From NCBI GenBank assembly GCA_002693605.1, contig NZQO01000018.1, forward strand, positions 1-27,564: a stretch of DNA of 27,564 bases, read 5' to 3'. Shown piece by piece: positions 16,883-25,248 of this stretch. The notes under the pieces are model-generated. The model saw nothing but the letters and a program-made list of their open reading frames with translations, had not been told where the DNA came from and ran no database searches. The translations under genes were made by a program, and so were the position numbers. Positions within the stretch are counted from its first letter, which is position 1, and the number at the start of each line of letters is the position of its first letter. This stretch comes from Flavobacteriaceae bacterium. Lineage in GTDB: Bacteria > Bacteroidota > Bacteroidia > Flavobacteriales > Flavobacteriaceae.

Positions 16883-16923
16883 AACCTTTCGGCAGAAAAA
16901 GATAAATGTAACACAACTATCCT

Positions 16924-18276
16924 ATGTCCAAAGACATTAAGATTAAAAAAGGTCTTGACATTCGTTTAAAAGGGGAGGCGGACAAAACACTTTCCAACGC
17001 ACCACGATCCCGCACCTTCGCCATTAGACCTTCAGAATTCCACCTTGTAACGCCAAAAATGGCGGTTAAGGAAGGAGCCAAGATTCAAGCAGGGGATACC
17101 GTTTTTTACTCCAAAGCCAATAATGACATTAAGTTCGTTTCGCCCGTTAGCGGAACCCTTACCGCTATTGAAAGAGGGGCAAAACGCGTTATTAACCGCA
17201 TTATCATAGAGGCCGATGCGCAAGATTCTTTCAAGGATTTCGGTACGACGGATGTCGCTTCGGCAACAGCCGATTCAATAAAAAATCGCTTGCTCGAGGC
17301 AGGCTGTTGGCCATTTATCATACAGCGCCCCTACGATGTAATCGCAAACCCTGAGATAGCCCCCAAGGCTATTTTCGTTTCGGCCTATGCCAGTGCGCCG
17401 TTGGCGGCAGATTACGACTTCACCCTAAAGGGAAAGGAGAAAGAATTGCAAGCGGCACTTAGCGCGTTGGGTAAATTGACTACCGGCAAGGTACACGTTA
17501 GCGTTGGGAAGAGTGGAACCACCTCTTTCGATACGCTTACGGGTATTACCCTGCATAAGGTGTCGGGACCCCACCCGGCCGGGAACGTAGGTACGCAAAT
17601 TGCGAGAATAGACCCAATCAATAAAGGGGAAACCGTTTGGACAGTGGGAGCCCATGACCTCGTAATTATCGGTGAGCTTTTACTAACAGGGAAATTCAAT
17701 GCCGAGCGTATCATCGCGCTGGCTGGATCTTCGGTAAAAGCGCCAAAGTACTACCGTACCCGAATTGGTTCGGAAGTATCAACCTTCGTGTACGACTCTG
17801 GCTTGAACGAGGAGAATGTTCGCGTTATTAGCGGAAATGTCCTGTCTGGAGATCAAATTTCCCCGAAAGGATATTTGGGCTACTACCCCAATGTGGTAAC
17901 CGTAATTCCTGAAGGCGACGATTATGAATTCTTCGGGTGGAATAAGCCTATCTTCAACAAGGTGTCTACCACGCGCGCACTCACATTTTCCTGGCTGAAC
18001 AACAAAAAACGCTACGAACTAGATACTAATACAAACGGCGAGCACCGCGCTTTCGTGGTTACCGGGAATTACGAAGAGGTTTTTCCGCTGGATATTTTTC
18101 CGCTACAGCTCCTAAAGGCGTGCATGGTTCAGGATCTGGACCAAATGGAGGCGCTGGGAATGTACGAGGTGGCACCGGAAGATTTTGCCCTGACCGAATT
18201 TATCTGCATATCGAAGCAACCGCACCAGCAGATTATTCGAAATGGCCTGGACTTAATGTATAAAGAAATAGGATAA
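16924..18276 (+). CDS. nqrA: Na+-translocating NADH:quinone reductase subunit A
   Basis: The 450-residue cytoplasmic subunit opens with IKIKKGLDIRLKGEAD (5-20) and continues with the biotinyl-like region FVSPVSGTLTAIERGAKR (about 71-88), as in NqrA and the related RnfC. NqrA has no cofactor of its own and lies at the quinone-reaction end of the complex. It has the usual family length. ATG at 16924 follows a 5' leader of about 60 nt from a good promoter, and the stop is 4 nt before nqrB. It is the first gene of a complete six-gene operon in the standard order. Confidence 0.96.
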   Translation: MSKDIKIKKGLDIRLKGEADKTLSNAPRSRTFAIRPSEFHLVTPKMAVKEGAKIQAGDTVFYSKANNDIKFVSPVSGTLTAIERGAKRVINRIIIEADAQDSFKDFGTTDVASATADSIKNRLLEAGCWPFIIQRPYDVIANPEIAPKAIFVSAYASAPLAADYDFTLKGKEKELQAALSALGKLTTGKVHVSVGKSGTTSFDTLTGITLHKVSGPHPAGNVGTQIARIDPINKGETVWTVGAHDLVIIGELLLTGKFNAERIIALAGSSVKAPKYYRTRIGSEVSTFVYDSGLNEENVRVISGNVLSGDQISPKGYLGYYPNVVTVIPEGDDYEFFGWNKPIFNKVSTTRALTFSWLNNKKRYELDTNTNGEHRAFVVTGNYEEVFPLDIFPLQLLKACMVQDLDQMEALGMYEVAPEDFALTEFICISKQPHQQIIRNGLDLMYKEIG

Positions 18277-18280
18277 CGCT

Positions 18281-19498
18281 ATGGGATTGAAACAAAAATT
18301 ACATACGCTAAAGGAAAAATATAAGGGCAAGAAAATGGCTCCGGCATTCAATGCCCTGCATACCTTTCTGTATTTACCCAATGAAACTACCCATGGGGGA
18401 ACGCACGTAAAGGCAGCAGATGACCTTAAGCGTACCATGAACACCGTTATCATGGCCCTCGTGCCCTGTTTGATATTTGGGATTTTCAATGCGGGATATC
18501 AGCATTACGCAGCCCTCGACGAAACCTTGCGCGCCGCACCGTTGGAGCACTTCTTTACTTGGGACAACTTTTGGTTGGGCTGTATTACAGTTCTGCCCTT
18601 GGTAATTGTCTCGTACGGGGTGGGGCTTGCCATCGAATTTTTATTCGCGGTTATTAAAGGCCACGAGGTGGAAGAAGGTTACTTGGTAACCGGGATGCTC
18701 GTACCGCTAATCGTGCCGGTGGACATTCCCCTTTGGATGCTCGCCGTGGCAGTAGTGTTCGGAGTGGTTATTGGGAAAGAAGTTTTCGGAGGTACCGGTA
18801 TGAACATCTTGAATCCCGCCCTGACCATCCGTGCGTTCCTGTTTTTCGCCTATCCAACTTGGATGAGCGGTGATAAGGTTTGGGTACACGGTGCCGTTGA
18901 GCGCGCGAAGATGATTCAGAATGGGGCCGAAGTAGACGCTATTTCTGGGGAAACTATATTGGGTAGCTATGCCCAAAACCAAGATGTGGCATATAGCCTG
19001 TGGGATATGTTCTGGGGCTTTATACCAGGATCGGTGGGCGAAACTTCCAAAGTGCTTATCATCTTGGGAGCTGCCATTCTTATCTTTACAAAAATTGGAA
19101 GCTGGCGTATAATCTTGAGTACGTTGATCGGTGCCCTGACTATGGGACTTATCTTTAACGGGGTTGTTTCGGCAGGTTGGATAGGAGAATCGTCTAAATT
19201 CTGGGGCCTAATGAACGTACCGTTCTGGCAACATCTCATTATAGGAAGTATCCTTTTCGGTGCCGTTTATATGGCAACCGACCCGGTAACTGCTTCGCAG
19301 ACCAATAAAGGGAAATGGATCTACGGATTTTTGATAGGATTAATTTCGATATTGATTCGGGTTTTCAACCCCGCGTATCCAGAGGGAGTTTTCCTTGCCA
19401 TATTGCTTATGAACGTGTTTGCGCCAACAATTGACCACTACGTGCTGCAAGGAAACATCAAGAAAAGAATGAAACGTTTAAAAGTTAAAACCGCTTAA
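18281..19498 (+). CDS. nqrB: Na+-translocating NADH:quinone reductase subunit B
   Basis: The 405-residue membrane subunit binds riboflavin and a covalent FMN and contains the quinone site and part of the Na+ path. Hydrophobic helices start at about 53, 98 and 136, and GGTGMNILNPALTIRAF (170-186) is the conserved segment after the third. The covalent FMN site is expected at T225 within DAISGETILG (219-228). The usual motif is SGAT; here a Glu (E224, codon GAA at 18950-18952) replaces the Ala, while Asp219, Ser222, Gly223 and the acceptor Thr are kept. The gene is 2 nt ahead of nqrC, and ApbE, which attaches the FMN, is encoded after nqrF. Confidence 0.95.
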   Translation: MGLKQKLHTLKEKYKGKKMAPAFNALHTFLYLPNETTHGGTHVKAADDLKRTMNTVIMALVPCLIFGIFNAGYQHYAALDETLRAAPLEHFFTWDNFWLGCITVLPLVIVSYGVGLAIEFLFAVIKGHEVEEGYLVTGMLVPLIVPVDIPLWMLAVAVVFGVVIGKEVFGGTGMNILNPALTIRAFLFFAYPTWMSGDKVWVHGAVERAKMIQNGAEVDAISGETILGSYAQNQDVAYSLWDMFWGFIPGSVGETSKVLIILGAAILIFTKIGSWRIILSTLIGALTMGLIFNGVVSAGWIGESSKFWGLMNVPFWQHLIIGSILFGAVYMATDPVTASQTNKGKWIYGFLIGLISILIRVFNPAYPEGVFLAILLMNVFAPTIDHYVLQGNIKKRMKRLKVKTA

Positions 19499-19500
19499 CT

Positions 19501-20262
19501 ATGGGTATTAACACTGATAAAAACAGCTATACCATCATCTTTGCCGTAATTATGGTAGTGGTGGTGGGCTCTATCTTGGCCGGTTTTGCGAACGGCTTAA
19601 AGCCGATGATCAAGGCCAATGAGCGATACGAAAAGCAGCAGAACATTCTATTTGCTATGGGCGTGAACGAGAATGCCGGTCCAAACGACGTGGCGTTCAT
19701 CCCAACCGATAGGGTAGAGGCAACCTTCAATGAGTATATTACCAAGCAATTGGTATTACAGGGAGGTGAGATTACCGAAGATGACCAGGCGTACCTAATC
19801 GATATCGACAAGGAAAAGGTGATGGCGCAGAAGGACGCTAGCTACAACCGTAAATTGCCTATTTTCGTAGGGCAAAAGGACGGTGAGGAATTGTATGTTA
19901 TACCCGTTCGTGGTAAGGGTCTTTGGGACGCCATATGGGGGTACGTGGCGCTCGACAAGTCTATGACTATCATCGGTGTATATTTTGACCACAAGGGAGA
20001 AACCCCTGGTCTGGGAGCCGAAATAAAGCAGCGCTATTTTATGGACGACTTTACCGGCGAGGCATTCCTTACCGGCGAAGAGTTTGAGGGAATTGCAGTG
20101 GCCAAGGGAAATAACGACCCTAAAAACCTAGACAAATCCGATAACGAGGTAGATGCCCTTGCAGGTGCTACCATTACCGGCGATGGAGTCACCACGATGC
20201 TTCGACAGGACGTGAAGGAATACGTTCCTTTTTTCAAAAATTTAAGTACAGGTAATAACTAA
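19501..20262 (+). CDS. nqrC: Na+-translocating NADH:quinone reductase subunit C
   Basis: The 253-residue subunit has one N-terminal membrane helix (11-30) and an extracytoplasmic FMN-binding domain. The flavinylation site is DALAGATIT (218-226) with T224 as the expected FMN acceptor, and HKGETPGLGAEI (164-175) is the other conserved loop of the domain. The motif has Ala where most relatives have Ser, a mild change. NqrC takes electrons on the periplasmic face and hands them on to NqrB. It starts 2 nt after nqrB and ends 4 nt before nqrD. Confidence 0.96.
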   Translation: MGINTDKNSYTIIFAVIMVVVVGSILAGFANGLKPMIKANERYEKQQNILFAMGVNENAGPNDVAFIPTDRVEATFNEYITKQLVLQGGEITEDDQAYLIDIDKEKVMAQKDASYNRKLPIFVGQKDGEELYVIPVRGKGLWDAIWGYVALDKSMTIIGVYFDHKGETPGLGAEIKQRYFMDDFTGEAFLTGEEFEGIAVAKGNNDPKNLDKSDNEVDALAGATITGDGVTTMLRQDVKEYVPFFKNLSTGNN

Positions 20263-20266
20263 CATT

Positions 20267-20914
20267 ATGGCATTACTTTCTAAAAAAGACGGCAAATTGT
20301 TAATGGATCCGCTAGCGGATAACAACCCTATTACCATTCAGGTATTGGGTATCTGCTCTGCGCTGGCCATCACTGCTCAGTTAAAACCTTCCATCGTTAT
20401 GGCCATTTCGGTAATGTTCGTAATGGGCGTGGGGAATGTGGTGATTTCGCTTATGCGGAATATCATCCCTTCAAAAATTCGAATTATCGTACAGCTAGTC
20501 GTAGTTGCGACCCTGGTGATTATCGTAGACCAAGTGCTCAAGGCATTTGCATATGAGCTAAGCAAGGAACTTTCGGTATTTATTGGCCTGATTATTACCA
20601 ACTGTATCATTATGGGCCGTTTTGAGGCCTTTGCATTGGCTAATGGAACTTGGCGCTCCTTTTTGGACGGCATTGGTAATGCTGCGGGTTACGGACTCAT
20701 CTTGGTAATCGTGGGCTTTTTCCGCGAGCTGTTAGGGTCGGGCACCCTCTTCGGTTTCCCGGTACTTGGTGATCCTGTGGAGAAAACTGGCCTGTACGCA
20801 ATTGGATACGAAAACAACGGGTTTATGGTATTGCCCCCAATGGCATTGATCGTGGTGGGTATAATCATCTGGGTGCAGCGTAGCCGAAATAAGGCCTTGA
20901 TTGAAGAAAATTAA
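20267..20914 (+). CDS. nqrD: Na+-translocating NADH:quinone reductase subunit D
   Basis: This 215-residue integral membrane protein is one half of the NqrD-NqrE pair, whose inverted topology holds an iron-sulfur centre in the middle of the membrane. The ligands are expected at C30 (in LGICSALAIT) and C113 (in ITNCIIMGR), both present. Six hydrophobic segments can be traced. It follows nqrC by 4 nt, but is separated from nqrE by 75 nt, the only real gap in the operon. Confidence 0.95.
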   Translation: MALLSKKDGKLLMDPLADNNPITIQVLGICSALAITAQLKPSIVMAISVMFVMGVGNVVISLMRNIIPSKIRIIVQLVVVATLVIIVDQVLKAFAYELSKELSVFIGLIITNCIIMGRFEAFALANGTWRSFLDGIGNAAGYGLILVIVGFFRELLGSGTLFGFPVLGDPVEKTGLYAIGYENNGFMVLPPMALIVVGIIIWVQRSRNKALIEEN

Positions 20915-20989
20915 ATGATAGTAGGAGGGAAGTTCGGATGGCGATAGCATCGCGTTTCAGAGCGCACCTTTAAAATTTCAGATAAAATT

Positions 20990-21715
20990 ATGGAACATAT
21001 AGAATTGTTTTTTAAATCGGTTTTTGTGGACAATATGGTGTTCGCCTACTTCTTGGGTATGTGCTCCTACCTGGCCGTTTCAAAAAAGGTAAGTACGGCC
21101 GTGGGCCTAGGTGCCGCGGTTATCTTCGTATTGACGGTTACCGTGCCGCTCAACTGGCTACTGGACCAATACATTTTACAGGAAGGTGCGCTTACGTGGT
21201 TGGGCCCGGAATATGCCGAGTACGACCTTAGCTTCTTGTCATTTATCCTATTTATTGCTACCATCGCCACAATGGTACAATTGGTAGAAATTGTTGTTGA
21301 AAAATTTTCGCCCTCCCTCTACAATTCATTGGGTATATTCTTGCCGCTAATTGCGGTTAACTGTGCCATTCTCGGGGGTTCGCTCTTTATGCAATCGCGC
21401 GATATCGCTAGCTTCGACCTAGCCCTTAACTACGGTTTCAGTTCGGGTATTGGTTGGTTCCTCGCAATTTTGGCCATCGCGGCAATACGCGAGAAAATTA
21501 GATATTCTAACGTGCCTCCCGCCCTTCGTGGTCTGGGTATCACCTTTATCATAACCGGTCTCATGGCTATTGGGTTTATGAGTTTTGGGGGGATGCTTAC
21601 AGGAGGTGGAGAAGAGACTAGCTCGTTGGAAGGAGAAGGTATTGGGGCACAAATTGACCCTACGATCGAAACAACCGAAACCGCTGAAGTTTCAACCCTA
21701 ATAACACAAGAATAA
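20990..21715 (+). CDS. nqrE: Na+-translocating NADH:quinone reductase subunit E
   Basis: The partner of NqrD has 241 residues. The iron-sulfur ligands are expected at C25 ([13 protein letters not shown]) and C125 ([12 protein letters not shown]), both present. The usual six hydrophobic segments end near residue 202. After that comes a polar, acidic and Thr-rich tail of about 38 residues that is absent from the roughly 200-residue Vibrio protein; its role is unknown. The gene lies one base ahead of nqrF and 75 nt behind nqrD. Confidence 0.95.
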   Translation: MEHIELFFKSVFVDNMVFAYFLGMCSYLAVSKKVSTAVGLGAAVIFVLTVTVPLNWLLDQYILQEGALTWLGPEYAEYDLSFLSFILFIATIATMVQLVEIVVEKFSPSLYNSLGIFLPLIAVNCAILGGSLFMQSRDIASFDLALNYGFSSGIGWFLAILAIAAIREKIRYSNVPPALRGLGITFIITGLMAIGFMSFGGMLTGGGEETSSLEGEGIGAQIDPTIETTETAEVSTLITQE

Positions 21716-21716
21716 T

Positions 21717-23024
21717 ATGTTTTTAGCTGCAAGCACATTAGGAGTTATCATTGCAACCGTGGTTGCCTTTTTGGTATTGATCCTTTTATTGGTGTCCTTA
21801 CTGCTTTTTACCAAGCAGAAACTGTCGCCGTCTGGTCCGGTTACCATTACCATCAACGAAGAGAAAAAAATTGAGGTTCCCTCTGGGGGCACCTTGTTGT
21901 CTACCCTTAGTGCCGAGAAGATTTTCTTGCCTTCGGCCTGTGGGGGTGGTGGTACCTGCATTCAGTGCGAATGTCACGTACTGGAGGGTGGCGGTGAAGC
22001 ACTTCCTACCGAAACCCCGCACTTTACGCGAAAGGAGCTGAAGGAAGGCGCACGTTTATCTTGCCAGGTAAAGGTAAAGCAGGACATGAACATCCATATT
22101 CCCGAGGAGGTCTTCGGAATAAAGAAGTGGGAGGCAACCGTCGTTCGAAACTACAATGTGGCTTCTTTTATCAAGGAATTCGTGGTAGAGATTCCCGAGG
22201 ACATGAACTACAAGGCCGGCGGGTACATTCAGATTGAGATTCCACCCTGCGAGGTGAAATACGAAGATATCGACATTACCGCGCACCCTGAGGAGCACGA
22301 CCGTCCCGATAAGTTTCAGGAGGAATGGGATAAATTTGGCCTGTGGCCGTTGGTGATGAAAAACACCGAGACCATTGAGCGTGCCTATTCTATGGCCTCC
22401 TACCCAGCCGAAGGGCGTGAGGTTATGCTGAACGTACGTATTGCGACCCCGCCGTGGGACCGCGATAAAAACCAGTGGATGAACGTAAACCCCGGTATTG
22501 CCTCTTCCTATATCTTTAACTGTAAGAAGGGCGATAAGGTTACCATTTCTGGTCCGTTTGGCGAATTCTTCATCAACCATAGCGATGCCGAAATGCTCTA
22601 TGTGGGTGGTGGTGCCGGAATGGCCCCTATGCGTTCACATCTGTACCACCTTTTCAAGACCTTGCACACCGGTCGGAAAGTGACTTACTGGTACGGCGGA
22701 CGATCTAAGCGCGAGTTGTTCTACCTAGACCATTTCCGTGAGTTGGAGAAAGAATTTCCGAACTTCAAGTTCTACCTGGCCCTGTCTGAACCTATGGAAG
22801 AGGACAACTGGAAGGTGAAAAAAGATATAAATGATGAGGGCGATGGCTTCGTAGGTTTTATCCACCAAGTGGTAATCGATAACTATTTGAGTAAGCACGA
22901 GGAACCCGAGGAGATTGAACTGTATTTCTGCGGCCCTCCGTTAATGAACCAGGCCGTTCAGAAAATGGGCGAGGATTTCGGGATTCCCGATGAGAATATC
23001 CGTTTCGACGATTTCGGAGGATAG
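21717..23024 (+). CDS. nqrF: Na+-translocating NADH:quinone reductase subunit F
   Basis: The 435-residue electron-input subunit has one N-terminal membrane helix (about 7-31), a plant-type [2Fe-2S] ferredoxin domain with ligands C75, C81, C84 and C116, and a ferredoxin-NADP-reductase-like module. The FAD motif is RAYSMASYP (222-230), the NADH-binding loop [12 protein letters not shown] (297-308), and YFCGPPLM (403-410) is the C-terminal nicotinamide-site motif. It oxidises NADH on the cytoplasmic side. It is the last structural gene, closed by a strong terminator 23 nt downstream. Confidence 0.97.
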   Translation: MFLAASTLGVIIATVVAFLVLILLLVSLLLFTKQKLSPSGPVTITINEEKKIEVPSGGTLLSTLSAEKIFLPSACGGGGTCIQCECHVLEGGGEALPTETPHFTRKELKEGARLSCQVKVKQDMNIHIPEEVFGIKKWEATVVRNYNVASFIKEFVVEIPEDMNYKAGGYIQIEIPPCEVKYEDIDITAHPEEHDRPDKFQEEWDKFGLWPLVMKNTETIERAYSMASYPAEGREVMLNVRIATPPWDRDKNQWMNVNPGIASSYIFNCKKGDKVTISGPFGEFFINHSDAEMLYVGGGAGMAPMRSHLYHLFKTLHTGRKVTYWYGGRSKRELFYLDHFRELEKEFPNFKFYLALSEPMEEDNWKVKKDINDEGDGFVGFIHQVVIDNYLSKHEEPEEIELYFCGPPLMNQAVQKMGEDFGIPDENIRFDDFGG

Positions 23025-23046
23025 CCCCCATTCATGTTACGTATAC

Positions 23047-23082
23047 AAATCCGCCCCGTACATTACGGGGCGGATTTTTTTT
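23047..23082 (+). terminator. Intrinsic terminator of the nqr operon
   Basis: A perfect 14-bp GC-rich stem (23047-23060 with 23064-23077) closes a 3-nt CAT loop and runs into eight consecutive T (23075-23082). It lies between nqrF and the apbE pair, so those two genes need their own promoter or read-through. Confidence 0.93.
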
Positions 23083-23099
23083 ATCCCGTTTCGGCGCTG

Positions 23100-23107
23100 T
23101 ATCTTTG
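23100..23107 (+). promoter_or_regulatory. -7 element of the apbE unit, nearly touching the start codon
   Basis: TATCTTTG is a full match to TAnnTTTG and ends 4 nt before the ATG at 23112. The region 17-23 nt upstream is the T-run of the nqr terminator and has no TTG. If used, the mRNA would start at or within a few bases of the ATG. Confidence 0.5.
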
Positions 23108-23111
23108 CGAT

Positions 23112-23474
23112 ATGTCACAAAAACTTACCGAGCAGGAGTTGCACAACTTGGCGATGAACATCGTGGGCAAGGACCTGGAAGAAAAGGGATTCGAATTTTT
23201 GGGCGTTAATTCGAAGCTCAAGAAAGACCCGCAATTTGTCGCGTTGAAGGATAAGGAATTGCACTTCGTAATCGTGCGCGCCATCTCGTATCCAGATGAC
23301 GCCAACGGCTACGACCCCGTTTTTATGCAAACCATAAAATCGCACGCCGATAAGTTTGAGGCGAAGACTTTTTACGCTGGCGTTGGCCTTGGCCACGGAA
23401 GTGACTACGGCAAGCCCGTATTGAAAAATGAGGATTACACGATGATCTATAACGGCCTTCAGCAAATTTTATGA
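23112..23474 (+). CDS. Uncharacterised 120-residue protein coupled to apbE
   Basis: I do not recognise a characterised family. The protein is small, soluble and without signal peptide or membrane segment; it begins with an amphipathic helix (residues 6-24), followed by alternating strands and helices with FVALKDKELHFVIVRA in the middle. Flavobacterial homologues are, from memory, often labelled as an NqrF-like subunit because of position, but it has neither the four ferredoxin Cys nor any FAD or NADH motif, so that label is not supported. An upstream start at 23034 is rejected since that frame would run through the terminator. Its stop overlaps the apbE start as ATGA, so the two are made together; a role in ApbE or Nqr maturation is conceivable, on position alone. 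Confidence 0.8.
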   Translation: MSQKLTEQELHNLAMNIVGKDLEEKGFEFLGVNSKLKKDPQFVALKDKELHFVIVRAISYPDDANGYDPVFMQTIKSHADKFEAKTFYAGVGLGHGSDYGKPVLKNEDYTMIYNGLQQIL

Positions 23475-24472
23475 GGATAGTTATTTCTATAGTAACGCTT
23501 GCCTTTTTATGGTCATGCGGCAATAACGAGGCGACCTATCGGGCGGTTCAGGGCGAGGCCTTCGGCACGAGTTACTCCATTCAATATTATGCTACTTCGG
23601 AATTCGATGCGCAACGCGGTATAGATTCGGTCGTGCAGGCCGTGAATAGTTCGGTAAGCACGTATATGCCTAACAGCGATATTTCGTTGATAAACCAAGG
23701 CGATGCCACTGTCGTGGTAGATTCCATCTTTATTGATGTTTTCCAGCTTTCCGACGAAATCTATCGCAAAACCGATGGGTATTTTGACCCGACGGTGGGC
23801 GTACTTCGAAATGCCTATGGGTTCGGGGAATCGGCTCCGCTTCGGAAATTGGATAGTACCGTTGTGGATTCATTGCTGCGCTACGTGGGCTTCCAGAAAG
23901 TGCGACTGACCGAAAACAATACCGTGGAAAAGAAATTTCCTGAAATTTACTTCGATTTTAACGCGATTGCCAAAGGCTACGGAATCGATAAGATTGGCGC
24001 TTATCTCGAGAAAAAAGGCGTTACAAATTACCTTATTGAGCTTGGCGGTGAGTTGCTGGCCAAGGGCACCCACGTTGCAAAACAGAAACCCTGGACCGTA
24101 GGTATTGAAGCGATCGATTCTCGCCTGGATGATAGAAGTTACGAAGCGGTAATACCGCTGCGAAACCAGGCAATGGCCTCGTCGGGGAACTACCGGAAAT
24201 TCCGTGTGGATTCGCTCACGGGCAAGAAATACGTGCATACGCTAAATCCGTTAACCGGCTCGGCAGAGCAGAGCAATATTACCAGTGCCACGGTCCTGGC
24301 CCCCACGTGTGCTATGGCCGATGCTTACGCGACGGCATTTATGGCCCTGGGGCTCGAAAAATCGAAGGTTATATTGGAAACTTTGACCAACGTTGAAGCG
24401 TACTTAACCTATAACGATACCCAGGGAACAGCGACAGTTTTCGTCTCGCCGGGGTTCAAAAAATTGTTATAG
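23471..24472 (+). CDS. apbE: FAD:protein FMN transferase ApbE
   Basis: The 333-residue enzyme transfers FMN from FAD onto Thr of target proteins such as NqrB and NqrC. The N-terminus is a lipoprotein signal with Leu-Trp-Ser-Cys (acylated Cys16), so it is membrane-anchored on the periplasmic side, where those sites are exposed. Family motifs are ISLIN (71-75), YFDPTVG (104-110), FDFNAIAKGYGID (161-173), SSGNYRKF (237-244), YVHTLNPLTG (254-263) and AMADAYATA (281-289), which includes the metal-binding Asp/Thr region. It is directly downstream of nqrA-F, which fits this job. The start overlaps the stop of the small upstream gene, and the 3' end overlaps the methyltransferase by 6 nt, tail to tail. 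Confidence 0.95.
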   Translation: MRIVISIVTLAFLWSCGNNEATYRAVQGEAFGTSYSIQYYATSEFDAQRGIDSVVQAVNSSVSTYMPNSDISLINQGDATVVVDSIFIDVFQLSDEIYRKTDGYFDPTVGVLRNAYGFGESAPLRKLDSTVVDSLLRYVGFQKVRLTENNTVEKKFPEIYFDFNAIAKGYGIDKIGAYLEKKGVTNYLIELGGELLAKGTHVAKQKPWTVGIEAIDSRLDDRSYEAVIPLRNQAMASSGNYRKFRVDSLTGKKYVHTLNPLTGSAEQSNITSATVLAPTCAMADAYATAFMALGLEKSKVILETLTNVEAYLTYNDTQGTATVFVSPGFKKLL

Positions 24473-25237
24473 CGGTTTTTTGCAAACCGGTACGAGCTCG
24501 CCCTTGGCCAAGCGATATTTCGCTATCATTTCTTCGGAAAATTGCCGGGTGTAGTCAACCGCTTCTACCTTGAACCCTATGGCGGCCAATTTCGCGAAGT
24601 AATCCATTCCATAAATTCGAACGTGGTCGTATTGCCCGAAGATGCGGGCCCGCTCGGCGCGGTCAGTAATGCTGTTGTCCTCAAAGGTTGTCTCCCTCTC
24701 ATTTTCCAACGGAACTTGTAAAATGGCCGTGCCACCGGGTTTGAGTACCCTGAAAAGTTCCTCCATCGCCTGGGTATCGTTGGGGATATGCTCGAGCACG
24801 TGGTTGCAGATAACGAAGTCGTAGGTGTTAGAGTCAAACGGAAGGTCGCAAATATCTGCCTTCACATCGGCTATGGGAGAGTTCAGGTCGGTAGTGGTAT
24901 AATCCAGATTTTCCAGTTTTCTGAAACGGTGGTAAAAGGCCTGTTCGGGCGCAAAATGCAACACGGTGTTATTTTCTGAAAAAAACGTGGTTTCCCTGCT
25001 TAGGTAGAGCCAGCAAAGTCGATGTCTTTCTAGCGAGAGGGTGCCGGGTGCGAGCACGTTGTCGCGAACATTTCCGTAACCGTAGGGTAGAAATTTTCGG
25101 TACGATTTTCCGTCAATCGGGTCGGTATACCTGTTTCCTCTCAGGAAAAAAGCCACGAACGGCCGTATCGCATAGCTCAACCGTATTAAGAGCGGTCGCG
25201 GAACCAGATTCAGAAAAAATTTAAAGAATTGTTGCAT
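24467..25237 (-). CDS. Class I SAM-dependent methyltransferase
   Basis: The 256-residue protein has a Methyltransferase_11-like core: an altered first motif (VLHFAPEQAF, where the glycine-rich loop is poor in Gly), the acidic DICDLPF strand, CNHVLEHIPN and LFRVLKPGG. The first 50 residues form a basic, partly hydrophobic stretch (PRPLLIRLSYAIRPFVAFFLRG) that may associate with the membrane. The substrate is unknown; related flavobacterial proteins are named only by domain. It is 11 nt behind map and overlaps apbE by 6 nt tail to tail. Confidence 0.82.
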   Translation of the reverse strand: MQQFFKFFLNLVPRPLLIRLSYAIRPFVAFFLRGNRYTDPIDGKSYRKFLPYGYGNVRDNVLAPGTLSLERHRLCWLYLSRETTFFSENNTVLHFAPEQAFYHRFRKLENLDYTTTDLNSPIADVKADICDLPFDSNTYDFVICNHVLEHIPNDTQAMEELFRVLKPGGTAILQVPLENERETTFEDNSITDRAERARIFGQYDHVRIYGMDYFAKLAAIGFKVEAVDYTRQFSEEMIAKYRLAKGELVPVCKKPL

Positions 25238-25248
25238 GCTCCCTAATG

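Noticed and set aside
23034..23111. N-terminal extension of the gene before apbE to a start at 23034
   Set aside because: The extension would translate through the nqr terminator and its T-run, and a full -7 element sits just before ATG 23112.
24473..24489. Hairpin CGGTTT/AAACCG after apbE as a two-way terminator
   Set aside because: The stem is only 6 bp, there is no T-run on either side, and it lies inside the methyltransferase coding sequence.
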